From contig JAJVIF010000001.1 of assembly GCA_022072165.1 (NCBI GenBank), forward strand, positions 1,692,575 to 1,756,574: a DNA stretch of 64,000 nucleotides, read 5' to 3'. The position numbers were made by a program, and so were the translations under genes. The DNA is from a bacterium. GTDB taxonomy: Bacteria; JAJVIF01. The notes below the pieces were generated by a model, which was not told where the DNA came from, ran no database searches, and saw only the letters and a program-made list of their open reading frames with translations. Positions 25,981-35,280 of the stretch are shown in pieces; position 1 is the first letter of the stretch, and each line of letters opens with the position of its first letter.

Positions 25981-27633
25981 ATGCTGTCCCGACTCTCCAG
26001 CCGCCACTCCCGTGCCTGGCTGCTGCTCACGCTGCTAAGCACGATCACCCTCCTCTCCGCCTGTGGTGGCGGCGGAGGGGGCACGACCAATCCCCCACCC
26101 GGAACACCGGCAGGCACCGTGACTGGCCAGGTGTTGCTGGGGGGTGGCCTGCCGATTCTGGCGCAGGGTGATGGCACCCGCGCCTCCACCCGCATCATCG
26201 ATCCGCAGGACATCATTGCGTCCCTCCCCGCCCCCGTGAATGTCGGCAGCGATGGCCGCTTCACCATCACGAAGGTCCCGGCCCGCACCACCCCGCTCTA
26301 TCTCCAGCTCCGATTCACCACGAACCGGAACCTGAAGACCGGCGGCGGCGGCACGACTCCGGTCGCCCTCAACATCCCGGTGGTCGTCACTGATGGCGGC
26401 ACCGTGCAGGTCAACGCGAACCTGAATGAGGCCACGATCACCACGGCGATCCGGATGGGTGTGGCCTATACCGGTCCCGATGGACGCCGGGAGACCCTGG
26501 CGATGGTCCGCTTCGATGACAACACCGTCAGCGCTGACCTCAACGGCGATGGTCAGTTCAGTGATGATGTCGCCCCCGACAACAACAACGATGGACTGGG
26601 CGATGACCGCAACAAGTACGACGACAACCCGGGGGCGTACAACGAAATCGAGCGCGAAGGTGCCATCACTGCCATCACCAATGATCGGGTGACCATCGGC
26701 GGCATCGTCTTCCGCATCACTGCCTCTACCAGCATCCTGGGAGAGGACAACCAGACACTGAAGCTCTCAGATTTCAATGTCGGCGACCTCGCCGAAGCCG
26801 AAGGCTTCGCACTCCCCGGCAGCAACGATGTCCTGGCGAAAAAGCTTAAGGCGGAGGACCGCCTGGATGATGACGACCCCGTGAATCCGACACCGGGAGG
26901 CCGGGAAGTGGAGCGCGAGGGGATCCTGCTGGCGAAGACAGCGAACAGCGTGACGGTCCGTGACATCACCTTCACGGTCACCGCCGCTACTGCGATCTTC
27001 AACAAGGAGACCGATGCCCCCATGACCCTGGCGGACCTGCCGGTCGGCGGCTGCCTCGACGCCAAGGGGAATCGCACCGCAGATGGGATCGTCGCCACCC
27101 GCCTCCGCTACGACCCCACCTGTGATGATGGTGGCGCGGGCATCGAAGTCGAAGTGGAAGGGCGCATCACCGCCATCACCAGCGACACCATCACGGTCCG
27201 CAACAAAACTTTCCAGGTCATCCCGCCCCTGGAGATCGTGAACAAAGAAACGGATCAGCCGATCCCCTTCTCGAGCCTCAAAGTCGGCGACTTCGTGAAC
27301 GTCAAAGGGGTTCCCAGCGGTGACACCCTCCGCGCCACCCGGATCCGCTTCGACCCGGATGAAGATGACGACGACGGTGGTGGCGGCGGCGGAACCGGCG
27401 GGATCGAGATCGAGCGCGAAGGCACCGTCCAGGCGCGCACCAGCACCTCCATCACGGTCCTGAACACCACGTTTACGGTCAACGCCAGCACCGTCGTGGT
27501 CGACAAGGACACCGACCAGCCCGTCGCGTTCTCTTCCATTCAGGTGGGCGAGAAAGTCGATGTCCGGGGAATTCAGAACGGGACCTCCCTGGTCGCGAAC
27601 CGCATCCGGGTCGATCGCGACAGCGACGACTAG
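25981..27633 (+). CDS. Lipoprotein with four DUF5666-like repeats
   Basis: The 550-residue protein starts at ATG 25981 after AAGGAG. The signal peptide ends in LLSAC (Cys28), followed by a Gly-rich linker. Residues ~40-190 form a beta-rich domain and an Asp/Asn-rich stretch (DLNGDGQFSDD, DNNNDGLGDDRN) that could bind calcium. Four repeats of ~75-85 residues follow, each starting EREG/EVEG and ending VGDxxxVxG, in the style of DUF5666 (for example ITVLNTTFTVNASTVVVDKD and FSSIQVGEKVDVRG). Acidic linkers separate them (DEDDDDGGGG). Its role is unknown; it is probably an extracytoplasmic beta-domain protein. Confidence 0.87.
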   Translation: MLSRLSSRHSRAWLLLTLLSTITLLSACGGGGGGTTNPPPGTPAGTVTGQVLLGGGLPILAQGDGTRASTRIIDPQDIIASLPAPVNVGSDGRFTITKVPARTTPLYLQLRFTTNRNLKTGGGGTTPVALNIPVVVTDGGTVQVNANLNEATITTAIRMGVAYTGPDGRRETLAMVRFDDNTVSADLNGDGQFSDDVAPDNNNDGLGDDRNKYDDNPGAYNEIEREGAITAITNDRVTIGGIVFRITASTSILGEDNQTLKLSDFNVGDLAEAEGFALPGSNDVLAKKLKAEDRLDDDDPVNPTPGGREVEREGILLAKTANSVTVRDITFTVTAATAIFNKETDAPMTLADLPVGGCLDAKGNRTADGIVATRLRYDPTCDDGGAGIEVEVEGRITAITSDTITVRNKTFQVIPPLEIVNKETDQPIPFSSLKVGDFVNVKGVPSGDTLRATRIRFDPDEDDDDGGGGGGTGGIEIEREGTVQARTSTSITVLNTTFTVNASTVVVDKDTDQPVAFSSIQVGEKVDVRGIQNGTSLVANRIRVDRDSDD

Positions 27634-27670
27634 CCCTGGCTGACACCAGTTCCTGCGCCACCTGTGAGTG

Positions 27671-27704
27671 AACACCCCCGGAAGCCAGAGCAACCGGGGG
27701 TGTT
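27671..27704 (+). terminator. Hairpin terminator after the DUF5666-like lipoprotein
   Basis: A perfect 11-bp stem (AACACCCCCGG and its complement) with a 12-nt loop starts 38 nt beyond the stop. The U tract after it is weak (TGTTCGGCTT). Confidence 0.7.
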
Positions 27705-27801
27705 CGGCTTCAGGAGCAACAGACAGACCGCAGTGTGAGCCGAAAAGTGACTGTCAGAGTCACAATGCCAGGACATCTGCCACGCTGAAAGGACCCCGCT
27801 C

Positions 27802-29259
27802 ATGCGATCCCCCGCCACCAGTTCGCTGCTCGCCGGACTCCTGCTGATCCTCACTGGACTCCCCTCGCAAGCCGCGCCGCAAAGCGTCCCGGTCCAGAGC
27901 GGCTCCACCGAGTACTACGAGTGGACGCTTTACCGGACGATAGCCGGTCCGGCGCTGCCGACCCCCTCACCCGGAACCCAGCAGCAGGAATGGACCCTCG
28001 ATGCTGCGAAGCACTTTGTCGCCGCCGACTCCTGGGGCGCGGCGGGCAATCTGCGGCAGCTAAACTCCGCGGTGCCGGTCACGATTCGCTGGGACCGGGG
28101 GGAGGCCTGGGCGAGTCCGACCCAGCGCTTCACCTGCCTCGTGCTCGTGGCCATCGATGCGAATCCCCTGAGTACCTCCCGCCCATATCTGTTGCGACCC
28201 AATGAGGAAATCACGATTCATCCTGCCAATCGCACGCTCTTCGCGTTTTTCCCGGACCTTGATGCCAAAACGAACAATCGCGGGACCGTCCGCCTCGCGC
28301 TCCATGACCGGAGCGACCGTCGCACCACCCTGGAAGTCGATGCCCGGCGCCATGCGATTGATCTCACGGCCACCAACGCCCTGCCGGTGACCCTCGTCCC
28401 GCAGCGACCCGCCATCATCACGGCAACACGCGCGGCGGCCCAGGACCACTTCCGCGATGCGCCTCTGCGTCATGCCCTGGTGGGCTTCGATTCCGCCGCT
28501 GGTCGCGATGCGGCGGTGATCTCGGATCAGGCGCGCTTCCCGATCACCATTGTTCCAACCACCGCTACCGGAGCCCTCTGCTTCATCGGTGCGGAAAATG
28601 TCACTGATGCCAGCGGCACCATCCGCTGGCAGGTATCGCAACAGGCCCAACTCGGGTACTTCAAAAAGGGGGTCCGCACAAATCAGCCGATTTTCGACGC
28701 CACTCCGCCGGCCCTCGGACGATCCGGCTATGAACTGCGCCTCTCGCAGATCAGCGTCGGCACCATGGGCGCTGCCCTGATCCCCATCGCGCTATCGCAG
28801 GTCTATGCCGGCGACCAGCTCCTGATCACCGGGACCCTCCCGGTCGGGATCAGTGTCGCGGCCTTGCGTCTCTACGATGGCACCGGGTCGACAAGTGGTT
28901 TCAAGGCCCGGGCAACCTGCGTGAGTGGCGCCCTGGCAGTCACGGCTCTGGGAGCCGCCGACCAGACTACGAGTCGCTGGGACGAGTTGCTCTGGGGGGA
29001 CTTCTCCAGCGATGCCCTCCTCGCTGCCGGCCAGGCAACATCCCGCCAACGGATTCCGGCCGGGACCCCGTTCCGCGTCACTCTCAATGTTGCGCCCTAT
29101 CGCGATGGGCGTCGCGGCAATCCGCAAACGCTCTATCTGGGGCTGGCGGTTGGTCCTGATGAGTTCTGGGTGAGTAGCGAAGCCCGGAGCACATTTGACA
29201 CCGCCGCAGCGCTCCCTCCCATCCCCCTCACAACCTCATCGGGGTGGTATCAGGATTAG
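27802..29259 (+). CDS. Secreted protein of unknown function
   Basis: The 485-residue protein has a Sec signal peptide (~1-24, cleavage after SQA) and begins 8 nt after AAAGGA. The mature protein is rich in beta-strand-like alternation with few Cys and no repeats I could align. It includes WTLDAAKHFVAADSWGAAGN near the N-terminus and VFxVTLNVAPY-like C-terminal strands. No catalytic motif or family is recognised. It has its own space after the hairpin at 27671, so it is probably a separate transcript. Confidence 0.8.
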   Translation: MRSPATSSLLAGLLLILTGLPSQAAPQSVPVQSGSTEYYEWTLYRTIAGPALPTPSPGTQQQEWTLDAAKHFVAADSWGAAGNLRQLNSAVPVTIRWDRGEAWASPTQRFTCLVLVAIDANPLSTSRPYLLRPNEEITIHPANRTLFAFFPDLDAKTNNRGTVRLALHDRSDRRTTLEVDARRHAIDLTATNALPVTLVPQRPAIITATRAAAQDHFRDAPLRHALVGFDSAAGRDAAVISDQARFPITIVPTTATGALCFIGAENVTDASGTIRWQVSQQAQLGYFKKGVRTNQPIFDATPPALGRSGYELRLSQISVGTMGAALIPIALSQVYAGDQLLITGTLPVGISVAALRLYDGTGSTSGFKARATCVSGALAVTALGAADQTTSRWDELLWGDFSSDALLAAGQATSRQRIPAGTPFRVTLNVAPYRDGRRGNPQTLYLGLAVGPDEFWVSSEARSTFDTAAALPPIPLTTSSGWYQD

Positions 29260-29280
29260 ACCAGGGCTGCCGCAACGGGA

Positions 29281-30336
29281 CTAGTGTCCGGCCACCCAAA
29301 TCGCCACGCACGCCAGGGCTGCGGTGCAGCTCCAGAGCAGCAGGGTCGCCTGATTGGGCGTCAGACCCCGTCGCAGCAACTGATGGTGGATGTGGTTCTT
29401 GTCCGGGACACCAATCGGCTGGCCGGAGAGGGAGCGGCGAATCATCGCCCAGGTGGTGTCGAAAATCGGGACACCCAGGATGAGGAACGGCAGGAGCAGC
29501 GTCAGACCCGCAGCAGTCTTGTACGCCCCTTCGATGGCGATGGCTCCCAACAAAAATCCAAACAGGAGGCTTCCGGCATCGCCGAGAATGATCTTCGCTT
29601 TGGGGAAGTTGTGCGGCAGAAACCCCAGCGCCGCGCCGCACATCGCTGCCGCCAGCAACGCCGCCACATGCTGATCGGACAGCGATGCCAGGAAAAGAAA
29701 CGCCGCCCCCGCTATGAGGGTCGTGCCGCTTGCCAGCCCATCGAGCCCATCTGACAGATTAATGGCGTTCATGCACCCCATCAGCCAGAGGATCGTCAGG
29801 AAGATGTTCAGGTACCCATGAAAGACCAGCAGTCCCCCCTGGTCATCCCGGAAGAGAAGGCGCAGCCAAGGCATGTTTTCCAGTGCGTTTGGACCGAAGG
29901 GATTGGACACAAAGTCCCAGGAGAGTCCGAAACACAGGACCACCACGCAAATCGCCAGCTGCCCGAGCGCTTTGGAGCTGGGGCGGAGATGGTACAGGTC
30001 GTCGAACAGGCCCAGGATAAACACCAGCGTGCCGCCGATGACAATTCCCAGCGTCCGATAGACCGTCAGCGCCTCTTCCGGGTCCCCCGGATGCTGCACC
30101 ACCCCGCTAATGTGAATCCCGCCGAGCACCGGCATCAGACTGACCAGCCCCACCAGGAAGCCGACCAGCACCCCCAACCCCCCCAGGAGGGCCAGTGGAT
30201 CCTTGTGGATTTTGCGCGGGTCCGGGTGGTCGAGGACTTCCCGCTGATGCGCAAAGCGAATCACCCGGAAGGTGAAGAGCCAGGTGGTCGCCATGGCGAA
30301 CACGAGCGGGATCCAGAGGAGCAGGACGAAGTCCAC
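29281..30336 (-). CDS. WecA/MraY-like polyprenyl-phosphate sugar-1-phosphate transferase
   Basis: This 351-residue multi-pass membrane enzyme should transfer a sugar 1-phosphate (typically GlcNAc-1-P) from a UDP-sugar to undecaprenyl phosphate, the first step of O-antigen, enterobacterial common antigen or teichoic acid-like polymers. Visible family motifs are DD at 112-113 (FDDLYHL), NLSDGLDGL (193-201), the catalytic-region Asp in ILGDAGSLL (~253) and HIHHQL (315-320), which is the WecA/TagO type rather than MraY. GTG 30336 lies 8 nt after TATACT, suggesting its own near-leaderless promoter in addition to readthrough from the upstream genes. Confidence 0.92.
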   Translation of the reverse strand: MDFVLLLWIPLVFAMATTWLFTFRVIRFAHQREVLDHPDPRKIHKDPLALLGGLGVLVGFLVGLVSLMPVLGGIHISGVVQHPGDPEEALTVYRTLGIVIGGTLVFILGLFDDLYHLRPSSKALGQLAICVVVLCFGLSWDFVSNPFGPNALENMPWLRLLFRDDQGGLLVFHGYLNIFLTILWLMGCMNAINLSDGLDGLASGTTLIAGAAFLFLASLSDQHVAALLAAAMCGAALGFLPHNFPKAKIILGDAGSLLFGFLLGAIAIEGAYKTAAGLTLLLPFLILGVPIFDTTWAMIRRSLSGQPIGVPDKNHIHHQLLRRGLTPNQATLLLWSCTAALACVAIWVAGH

Positions 30337-30344
30337 GAGGGGCC

Positions 30345-30350
30345 AGTATA
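30345..30350 (-). promoter_or_regulatory. -10 element close to the WecA-like gene start
   Basis: TATACT on the minus strand, 8 nt before GTG 30336; near-leaderless context. Confidence 0.5.
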
Positions 30351-30405
30351 CCTTTCAGCGCGACCGGTCAGCCCTCATTCGCAGCAGCCAGGGTGCCATA
30401 ACGGG

Positions 30406-32112
30406 CTACTGCGGACCGTAGAGATACGGGTCCGGGTCGGCCGCCCGTGGCTCCAGTTCATGGAGGATCACCGGCCACGCCTTCCCGGTCAGCTTCGGGG
30501 TGTGATTCCAGGTCGTGCTGACCAGAATCATCTCGACCGGCACCTCACCGGGGGGCCGCAGGACCGGGAAGCGCAGTTCCCCCGCGCGATCCATCTGTAC
30601 CGTCAGCGCCTGCTCCAGATAGACCCGTTTGAACAGCTTCATCAAATGTGTCCCGGAGAGAAGCATGAAGTCCTGCTCCGGCACTCCGGGCGGGGGATAT
30701 ACGAGCCGCGGCTCTCCCCCGACCAGCATCCTGTCCGCACCGGTGAAGACCCGCACCATCCGGGAGAGGTAATCCTCCTCCACCGGCAGGATCACCAGAT
30801 CGTTGGGTCCCATCGCCCAACGCCAGGAGATAACTTCCTGATACGCCCCCGGACGTCCAAAAACACTGTTCGGCCAGATCCCCATCCCCAGATTCCACGC
30901 CAGCATCAGGACCACGAGCGCCTGGATGGGGCGCTTGCGGGTCTGCGGACTGAGCGTAATCCAGAGCCCCACCAGCAGCGCCATCGCTGGCAGATAGATC
31001 AGCCGCAGATAGCCAAAAACCGGATTAATCGCCCCGATGATGAAAAAGCTCGGCGTGGTCCAGAGGAGGAACATGGCAAGATTCCGCCCCGGCTCGCCCT
31101 GACGCAGCATGGTGACGGTCGGAAACAGCGCGATCGCCGCCAGGATCGTGTTCAGCAACCACAGATACGGCAGCCATTTGCCCAGGACCGGGCTATCGAA
31201 CAAGGCGGTTTCCGATGGCGGACGGCGATAGGTGTAATACAGGCTGTCGTGGTCCGCCCAAAAGGCCAGATTAAAGTGCCCCAGCGCCATGGAGTAGAGC
31301 CAGGGCTGCTGCTCATCGCCGCGGGCTTGCGCGCCGAAGGGGGTGGACCGCACGAGCCCCTGGGCGAGAAACGGCACGATGCCCCCGGTCCGCTCTTTGT
31401 ACAACCCCTCCCCTACCACCAGATACGGCGTACCTACCAGCAACGCCAGGATCGCAGCATGGACTCCCCAGGCAAGGAGCTTCCGCTTCACCGGATGCTC
31501 CTGCCGCGTCCAGATGGCGTACCAAATCGGGATGATCAGCACGATCGCCAGCAGGTGGATCAGCAGTGCCAGCGACAGAAAGAACCCGCTCCAGTAGAGC
31601 CGGTCCTTGTGCCCGACAGTCGCATAGCTCCAGGCACACCAGACCGCAGCGGTGCCGAAGAGGGTCATCAGGATGTAGGGGTTCACATCGGTCCCGCAGT
31701 GCCAGAGCGTGAAATTCGCCCCGACAAACCCGGTGATCGTGAACGCCACTGAGGTCCGCGACCCCATGAGCCGGGACCAGCGATACACGCAGGCCAGCAG
31801 CAGCAGTGTCAGCAGGCCGTTAGCGGTCTGACAGAAGAAGAGTTCCTGACCGGGGGTCTGATCAAACCCGAAGAGCCGCGCGAGAGTCAGCCCGAATTGC
31901 AGCATCGGGGCCCACGCGAACGCGTTGGGGTGGAAGTTTTCCCACCAGGGCGACTGCGAAAGTCGCCAGACCATCGTCAGGGTTTCCCCATTAAACAGCC
32001 GAGTCGGCAGGAGCAGGTACAGGCAGGCCCAGGCCAGCCAGAAGGCGAAGCGGACCGACTTGTGGACATCGTGTGGGGTGCGACGTCCTGCCGCATCGAA
32101 GTAGTAGGTCAT
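30406..32112 (-). CDS. Polytopic membrane protein, probable GT-C fold glycosyltransferase
   Basis: The 568-residue protein has about ten hydrophobic helices across residues ~20-430 and a ~130-residue hydrophilic C-terminal domain. This layout, together with its place beside a WecA-like enzyme, resembles GT39/GT-C glycosyltransferases that use polyprenyl-linked sugars. The usual acidic motif of the first outer loop is not clear: an Asn/Glu-containing FNGETLTMVWRL is at ~40. The assignment therefore rests on topology and context. It starts 26 nt after the stop of the large exported protein gene and ends 69 nt before the WecA-like start. Confidence 0.7.
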   Translation of the reverse strand: MTYYFDAAGRRTPHDVHKSVRFAFWLAWACLYLLLPTRLFNGETLTMVWRLSQSPWWENFHPNAFAWAPMLQFGLTLARLFGFDQTPGQELFFCQTANGLLTLLLLACVYRWSRLMGSRTSVAFTITGFVGANFTLWHCGTDVNPYILMTLFGTAAVWCAWSYATVGHKDRLYWSGFFLSLALLIHLLAIVLIIPIWYAIWTRQEHPVKRKLLAWGVHAAILALLVGTPYLVVGEGLYKERTGGIVPFLAQGLVRSTPFGAQARGDEQQPWLYSMALGHFNLAFWADHDSLYYTYRRPPSETALFDSPVLGKWLPYLWLLNTILAAIALFPTVTMLRQGEPGRNLAMFLLWTTPSFFIIGAINPVFGYLRLIYLPAMALLVGLWITLSPQTRKRPIQALVVLMLAWNLGMGIWPNSVFGRPGAYQEVISWRWAMGPNDLVILPVEEDYLSRMVRVFTGADRMLVGGEPRLVYPPPGVPEQDFMLLSGTHLMKLFKRVYLEQALTVQMDRAGELRFPVLRPPGEVPVEMILVSTTWNHTPKLTGKAWPVILHELEPRAADPDPYLYGPQ

Positions 32113-32138
32113 GCCCCGGCGACCCTCGTCGCCCTGTC

Positions 32139-35100
32139 CTAAAAGATGTTGAAGCGATTCCGGCGCTTAGCCGGTCCGGCGGCCACATAGTCCAGCAGTC
32201 CCTGCCGCAACACGACCCGTTGATGCGCTGTCTTGAGTTCACCCTTCGTCGTCAGAATCACGGCGAAGAGTGTGATATCGCCGGTATGTCCCGGCCGTGA
32301 CGGGTCAAAGCCTGGAACGCGCTGTGCTGCAGAAAGATCGAATGTCAGCCGGAAGTCCGGCGTATTGATCGCCTGCTGGGATTGCGTCACCACCTGCCCA
32401 TTCGCCAGGAAGGTCCAGAAGAGTTCCGCCTGCTGAAACTCCTCGCCATTGATGGTCCCGGAGAGCGTGAAGGCACTCCCCCAGTCCACCGGCTGCAGGG
32501 GGGCTTCATTGAGCACCATCTGGAAGGTCGACTTCCGGTTTGGGACGTAGAACTGATACGACGGCGGCACCTGCAGTGCCCCATCAATCGCCAGTTGCGG
32601 CGACACTGTGTACACCCCTGGTTGCTGGATACTGGCACCAGCCGCCGGGGATCCGGCGAATCCCCGGGCATCGACCGGCACCTGGAAGTACTCTTCCGTG
32701 CTGTCAGGGCGGCGCATGGTGACTTTCAGCGTCCCCGGACGAGGCGGAAAGATATGCATTTGCGGGACATAGGTTCGGAACTGGTCGACGATCATCCCTG
32801 GGGGGATCGCCTGTTGCAGGATGAATGGAGCGGTCCGCCCCAGCAGGTCATCGGCTCCGGATCCCGGTGGCATGACACTGAAGCGCGCCACCCGGTCGGA
32901 GACCACCATGCCTGCGGAATACCCCCCCTGCGCGGAGTCCTTCAGTTTGTGGTCGTACACACTCACCCCACCATAGAGGAGCCAGGCACTGCCACGAGGC
33001 CAGTCGAGCAACGGACCCGCAAGCAGCGCGGGGTCATCACTGTCGCCATCCCGGACCATCGCGCGCGCCCCCTCACCCGGCGCGACCGCCCAGGCATAGA
33101 GCCGACCCGCCCGGTCCCGGGACTCCGGATAGGCCGCTGCCGGATAGCCCTGCGGGGTCGCGGAAGTCGGCAGGAAGCCCCGTTCGCCATTGGAGAGATC
33201 CACCAGCGAGCTGGCGGGCAACAGTCGCCGGTCGATGAGGCTCAACTCCCCGCGCCCATAGAGCCGTGGATCGAAGCGCTGATCGCCGGGGGGAATAAAG
33301 AGAAGCTCCCCCGCAACCAGCGGGAAATCGAGCCCCAGTTCCAGCGTTGGGCTCTGACGCGCTCCCAGTCCGCCGAACGCTGGCAGCAGCCCCAGCGACT
33401 GATCGTCATCCTGCCCCTTCTGCACCGGCGGCATCACGATGCTCGCCGACTCCCACTGCCCCAGATACTCCCAGCCGTTGCTCGCAGTGAAGGAAGCTTC
33501 GGCCAGAATGCGATACTCCCCATCGTTCTGGAAGAACAACTGACCAGGACCGCTCCAGCCATCTTTGAGGTAGCGCAGTTCCGGCACGAAGTCGCCTGCA
33601 TCGTTGCACTTGCCATCCTGAATCCAGCGAAAGACCCGCTCGGACCCATGCACGGCCAGCCACTGCGTAAAGGTGAGCTTTGCCGGCACCGGCGGATAGA
33701 CCCGCGTAGCGAGGGAAATCGATTCTTTCTCGAATGCCGGCATCCCCGGCAGGGTCGCGACCCGCAGGTCGAGTGGCATCGCGACGTGGATGTCGTACGT
33801 TCCATCCAGGCGATAGGTCTGCCCATCGGGATCGGTCAGCTGCCCCTGAGCTCGCAGGACATGCTTCCCAAAGCGTGAGAACGCGAAGGTGGTCTGCAGT
33901 CGGTCGGTCCGGAGCCGGCCCTCCTCGATGCCGAGGATGTGGGCGTTCCCCAACTGCATGGTGGTGCGGTCTGGCGTCTCCAGGCTGAGTGCCAAATGGC
34001 TGTCCGCACCGACTGGCTGCAGCATCAGGGGGAAGAGCCCGCTCGACTGCCCGGTCTCCTGCAGAAATGGGATAGTCGCTTCGAGGGAGTACTGACGCTG
34101 GATGCCGTTCGGCTCGAAGGGGGGCAGGATGGTCTTCGGACCCTGCATCTGCCGCGTCAGCAGTCCCAGCTTGCCTTTGAGTCGGTCCGGCAGGGCTCCG
34201 CCCTGCGGGGCCTCGGTGAAGAACGCCACCGGCAATGTCGGCTCGGCAGCGGTTTTGACGGCGGTGAGGGGATAGCGGGCAAGGGAATCGGCGCTGGTGT
34301 TCAGCGCCAGTTCCGCCGGATTCATCCCCATCAGCGTGGTGTACTCCAGCGATGACAACCGGATCCCAAACTGTGCGGTGAAGCGATACCACCCCGGCAA
34401 AAACTCTTCCCCCACCGGGACCGTGTAGCGGAAGCGTGCTGAGAAATGCTCCTGGTCGGCGGCCTTCGCGATGTCCGCCACGGGGACCAGCAGGAGCCGG
34501 TTCCCCGGATGACGAATCGCACCACCAAAGGCATCGGTCGGATTTCTGGGCGCTGCTGCCGCCACGGGGACACCGGTGGGGCTCAGGACCGTCGTCCCCA
34601 GTCCCGAAGCCCCATAGCGATAGTCGCCATCGCCATCAAAAATCCGCTCCGCCAGCAATACCAGATAGAGCCCCTGTGTCCGGTCGAGCCAGTACCAGAG
34701 TCCCGGCGACCGGACCGTCAGGCTCGCTTCGTACTCCAGCACCTGGTCGTTCTGGAAAAAGCTCGATTGCAGCGCCCAGTGCCCCCCCTCGCGAACCGCG
34801 CCTTCATGGATGAAGCTTCCGAGGAGTCGGCTGTCAGCGGCCAGCGGCGGGGGAGGCGGTAGCTCGCCATCGGGACCGGGCTGCGGTTGTCCAGCATCGG
34901 CCGCCAGCAGATTTGTGGGATCTGATGGCGCGGGTGCTGCCTGCGACGGTGCCGGGGCTGGCTTGTCTTTGGGCTTCGCGACCGGCGTCTTGCCGTAGTT
35001 CTTTGTGTCCCGGGGATTGCGATTTCCCTGGGCATAGCCCGGATCGCTGCTTCCCAGGAAGAGCAGGAGTACGCCCCAGAGCCAGATAAGTTGGCGCATG

Positions 35101-35141
35101 GTGGATCGTGCCGGGGTGGTCCCCGTCCGCTGCTGAGTCAT
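32139..35141 (-). CDS. Large exported protein of unknown function
   Basis: The ~1000-residue protein starts at ATG 35141, preceded by GGGAGG and AGAGGA; ATG 35099 lacks such a site, and a much longer in-frame start at 35387 lies upstream of the likely promoter. A signal sequence (LIWLWGVLLLFLGSS, cleavage after YAQ) is followed by a Pro/Ala/Lys-rich linker (~35-85) and then beta-rich sequence throughout. Several segments read like immunoglobulin-like or macroglobulin-like modules (YDIHVAMPLDLRVATLPG, GTLKVTMRRPDSTEEYFQVP). No catalytic motif is visible. It is the first gene of a run leading to two probable glycan-synthesis proteins, so an envelope role is inferred. Confidence 0.82.
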   Translation of the reverse strand: MTQQRTGTTPARSTMRQLIWLWGVLLLFLGSSDPGYAQGNRNPRDTKNYGKTPVAKPKDKPAPAPSQAAPAPSDPTNLLAADAGQPQPGPDGELPPPPPLAADSRLLGSFIHEGAVREGGHWALQSSFFQNDQVLEYEASLTVRSPGLWYWLDRTQGLYLVLLAERIFDGDGDYRYGASGLGTTVLSPTGVPVAAAAPRNPTDAFGGAIRHPGNRLLLVPVADIAKAADQEHFSARFRYTVPVGEEFLPGWYRFTAQFGIRLSSLEYTTLMGMNPAELALNTSADSLARYPLTAVKTAAEPTLPVAFFTEAPQGGALPDRLKGKLGLLTRQMQGPKTILPPFEPNGIQRQYSLEATIPFLQETGQSSGLFPLMLQPVGADSHLALSLETPDRTTMQLGNAHILGIEEGRLRTDRLQTTFAFSRFGKHVLRAQGQLTDPDGQTYRLDGTYDIHVAMPLDLRVATLPGMPAFEKESISLATRVYPPVPAKLTFTQWLAVHGSERVFRWIQDGKCNDAGDFVPELRYLKDGWSGPGQLFFQNDGEYRILAEASFTASNGWEYLGQWESASIVMPPVQKGQDDDQSLGLLPAFGGLGARQSPTLELGLDFPLVAGELLFIPPGDQRFDPRLYGRGELSLIDRRLLPASSLVDLSNGERGFLPTSATPQGYPAAAYPESRDRAGRLYAWAVAPGEGARAMVRDGDSDDPALLAGPLLDWPRGSAWLLYGGVSVYDHKLKDSAQGGYSAGMVVSDRVARFSVMPPGSGADDLLGRTAPFILQQAIPPGMIVDQFRTYVPQMHIFPPRPGTLKVTMRRPDSTEEYFQVPVDARGFAGSPAAGASIQQPGVYTVSPQLAIDGALQVPPSYQFYVPNRKSTFQMVLNEAPLQPVDWGSAFTLSGTINGEEFQQAELFWTFLANGQVVTQSQQAINTPDFRLTFDLSAAQRVPGFDPSRPGHTGDITLFAVILTTKGELKTAHQRVVLRQGLLDYVAAGPAKRRNRFNIF

Positions 35142-35235
35142 TCCTCTGCTCGTCCTCCCGTACACAACACCCCCAGGACCTCCCCGGGGGTTTTCGCCCG
35201 GCCTCCTGCCGGCAGAAGCAGGGCTCGTAAAGCCG

Positions 35236-35244
35236 ATTCTAGCA
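35236..35244 (-). promoter_or_regulatory. Extended -10 promoter of the exported protein-glycan cluster
   Basis: The minus strand reads TGC followed by TAGAAT. The ~90-nt leader includes an inverted repeat (ACCCCC...GGGGGT around 35165-35192) without a clear U tract on the minus strand. The plus-strand CACAAT of the divergent gene at 35281 lies only 22 nt away. Confidence 0.5.
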
Positions 35245-35265
35245 CCGGCATCTTTTCTTCTCAGG

Positions 35266-35271
35266 CACAAT
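35266..35271 (+). promoter_or_regulatory. -10-like element 9 nt before ATG 35281
   Basis: CACAAT in near-leaderless context; no Shine-Dalgarno site precedes the ATG. Confidence 0.35.
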
Positions 35272-35280
35272 AACTCCACC

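Noticed and set aside
29818-31752. 644-codon plus-strand open frame opposite the glycan genes
   Set aside because: The product is His/Gln/Arg/Pro-rich, as expected from antisense of membrane-helix codons; the minus-strand genes have clear topology and motifs.
35163-35195. Plus-strand terminator (hairpin followed by TTTT)
   Set aside because: No plus-strand transcript is known to end there; the region lies in the leader of a minus-strand gene, so it is only noted as a possible leader hairpin.
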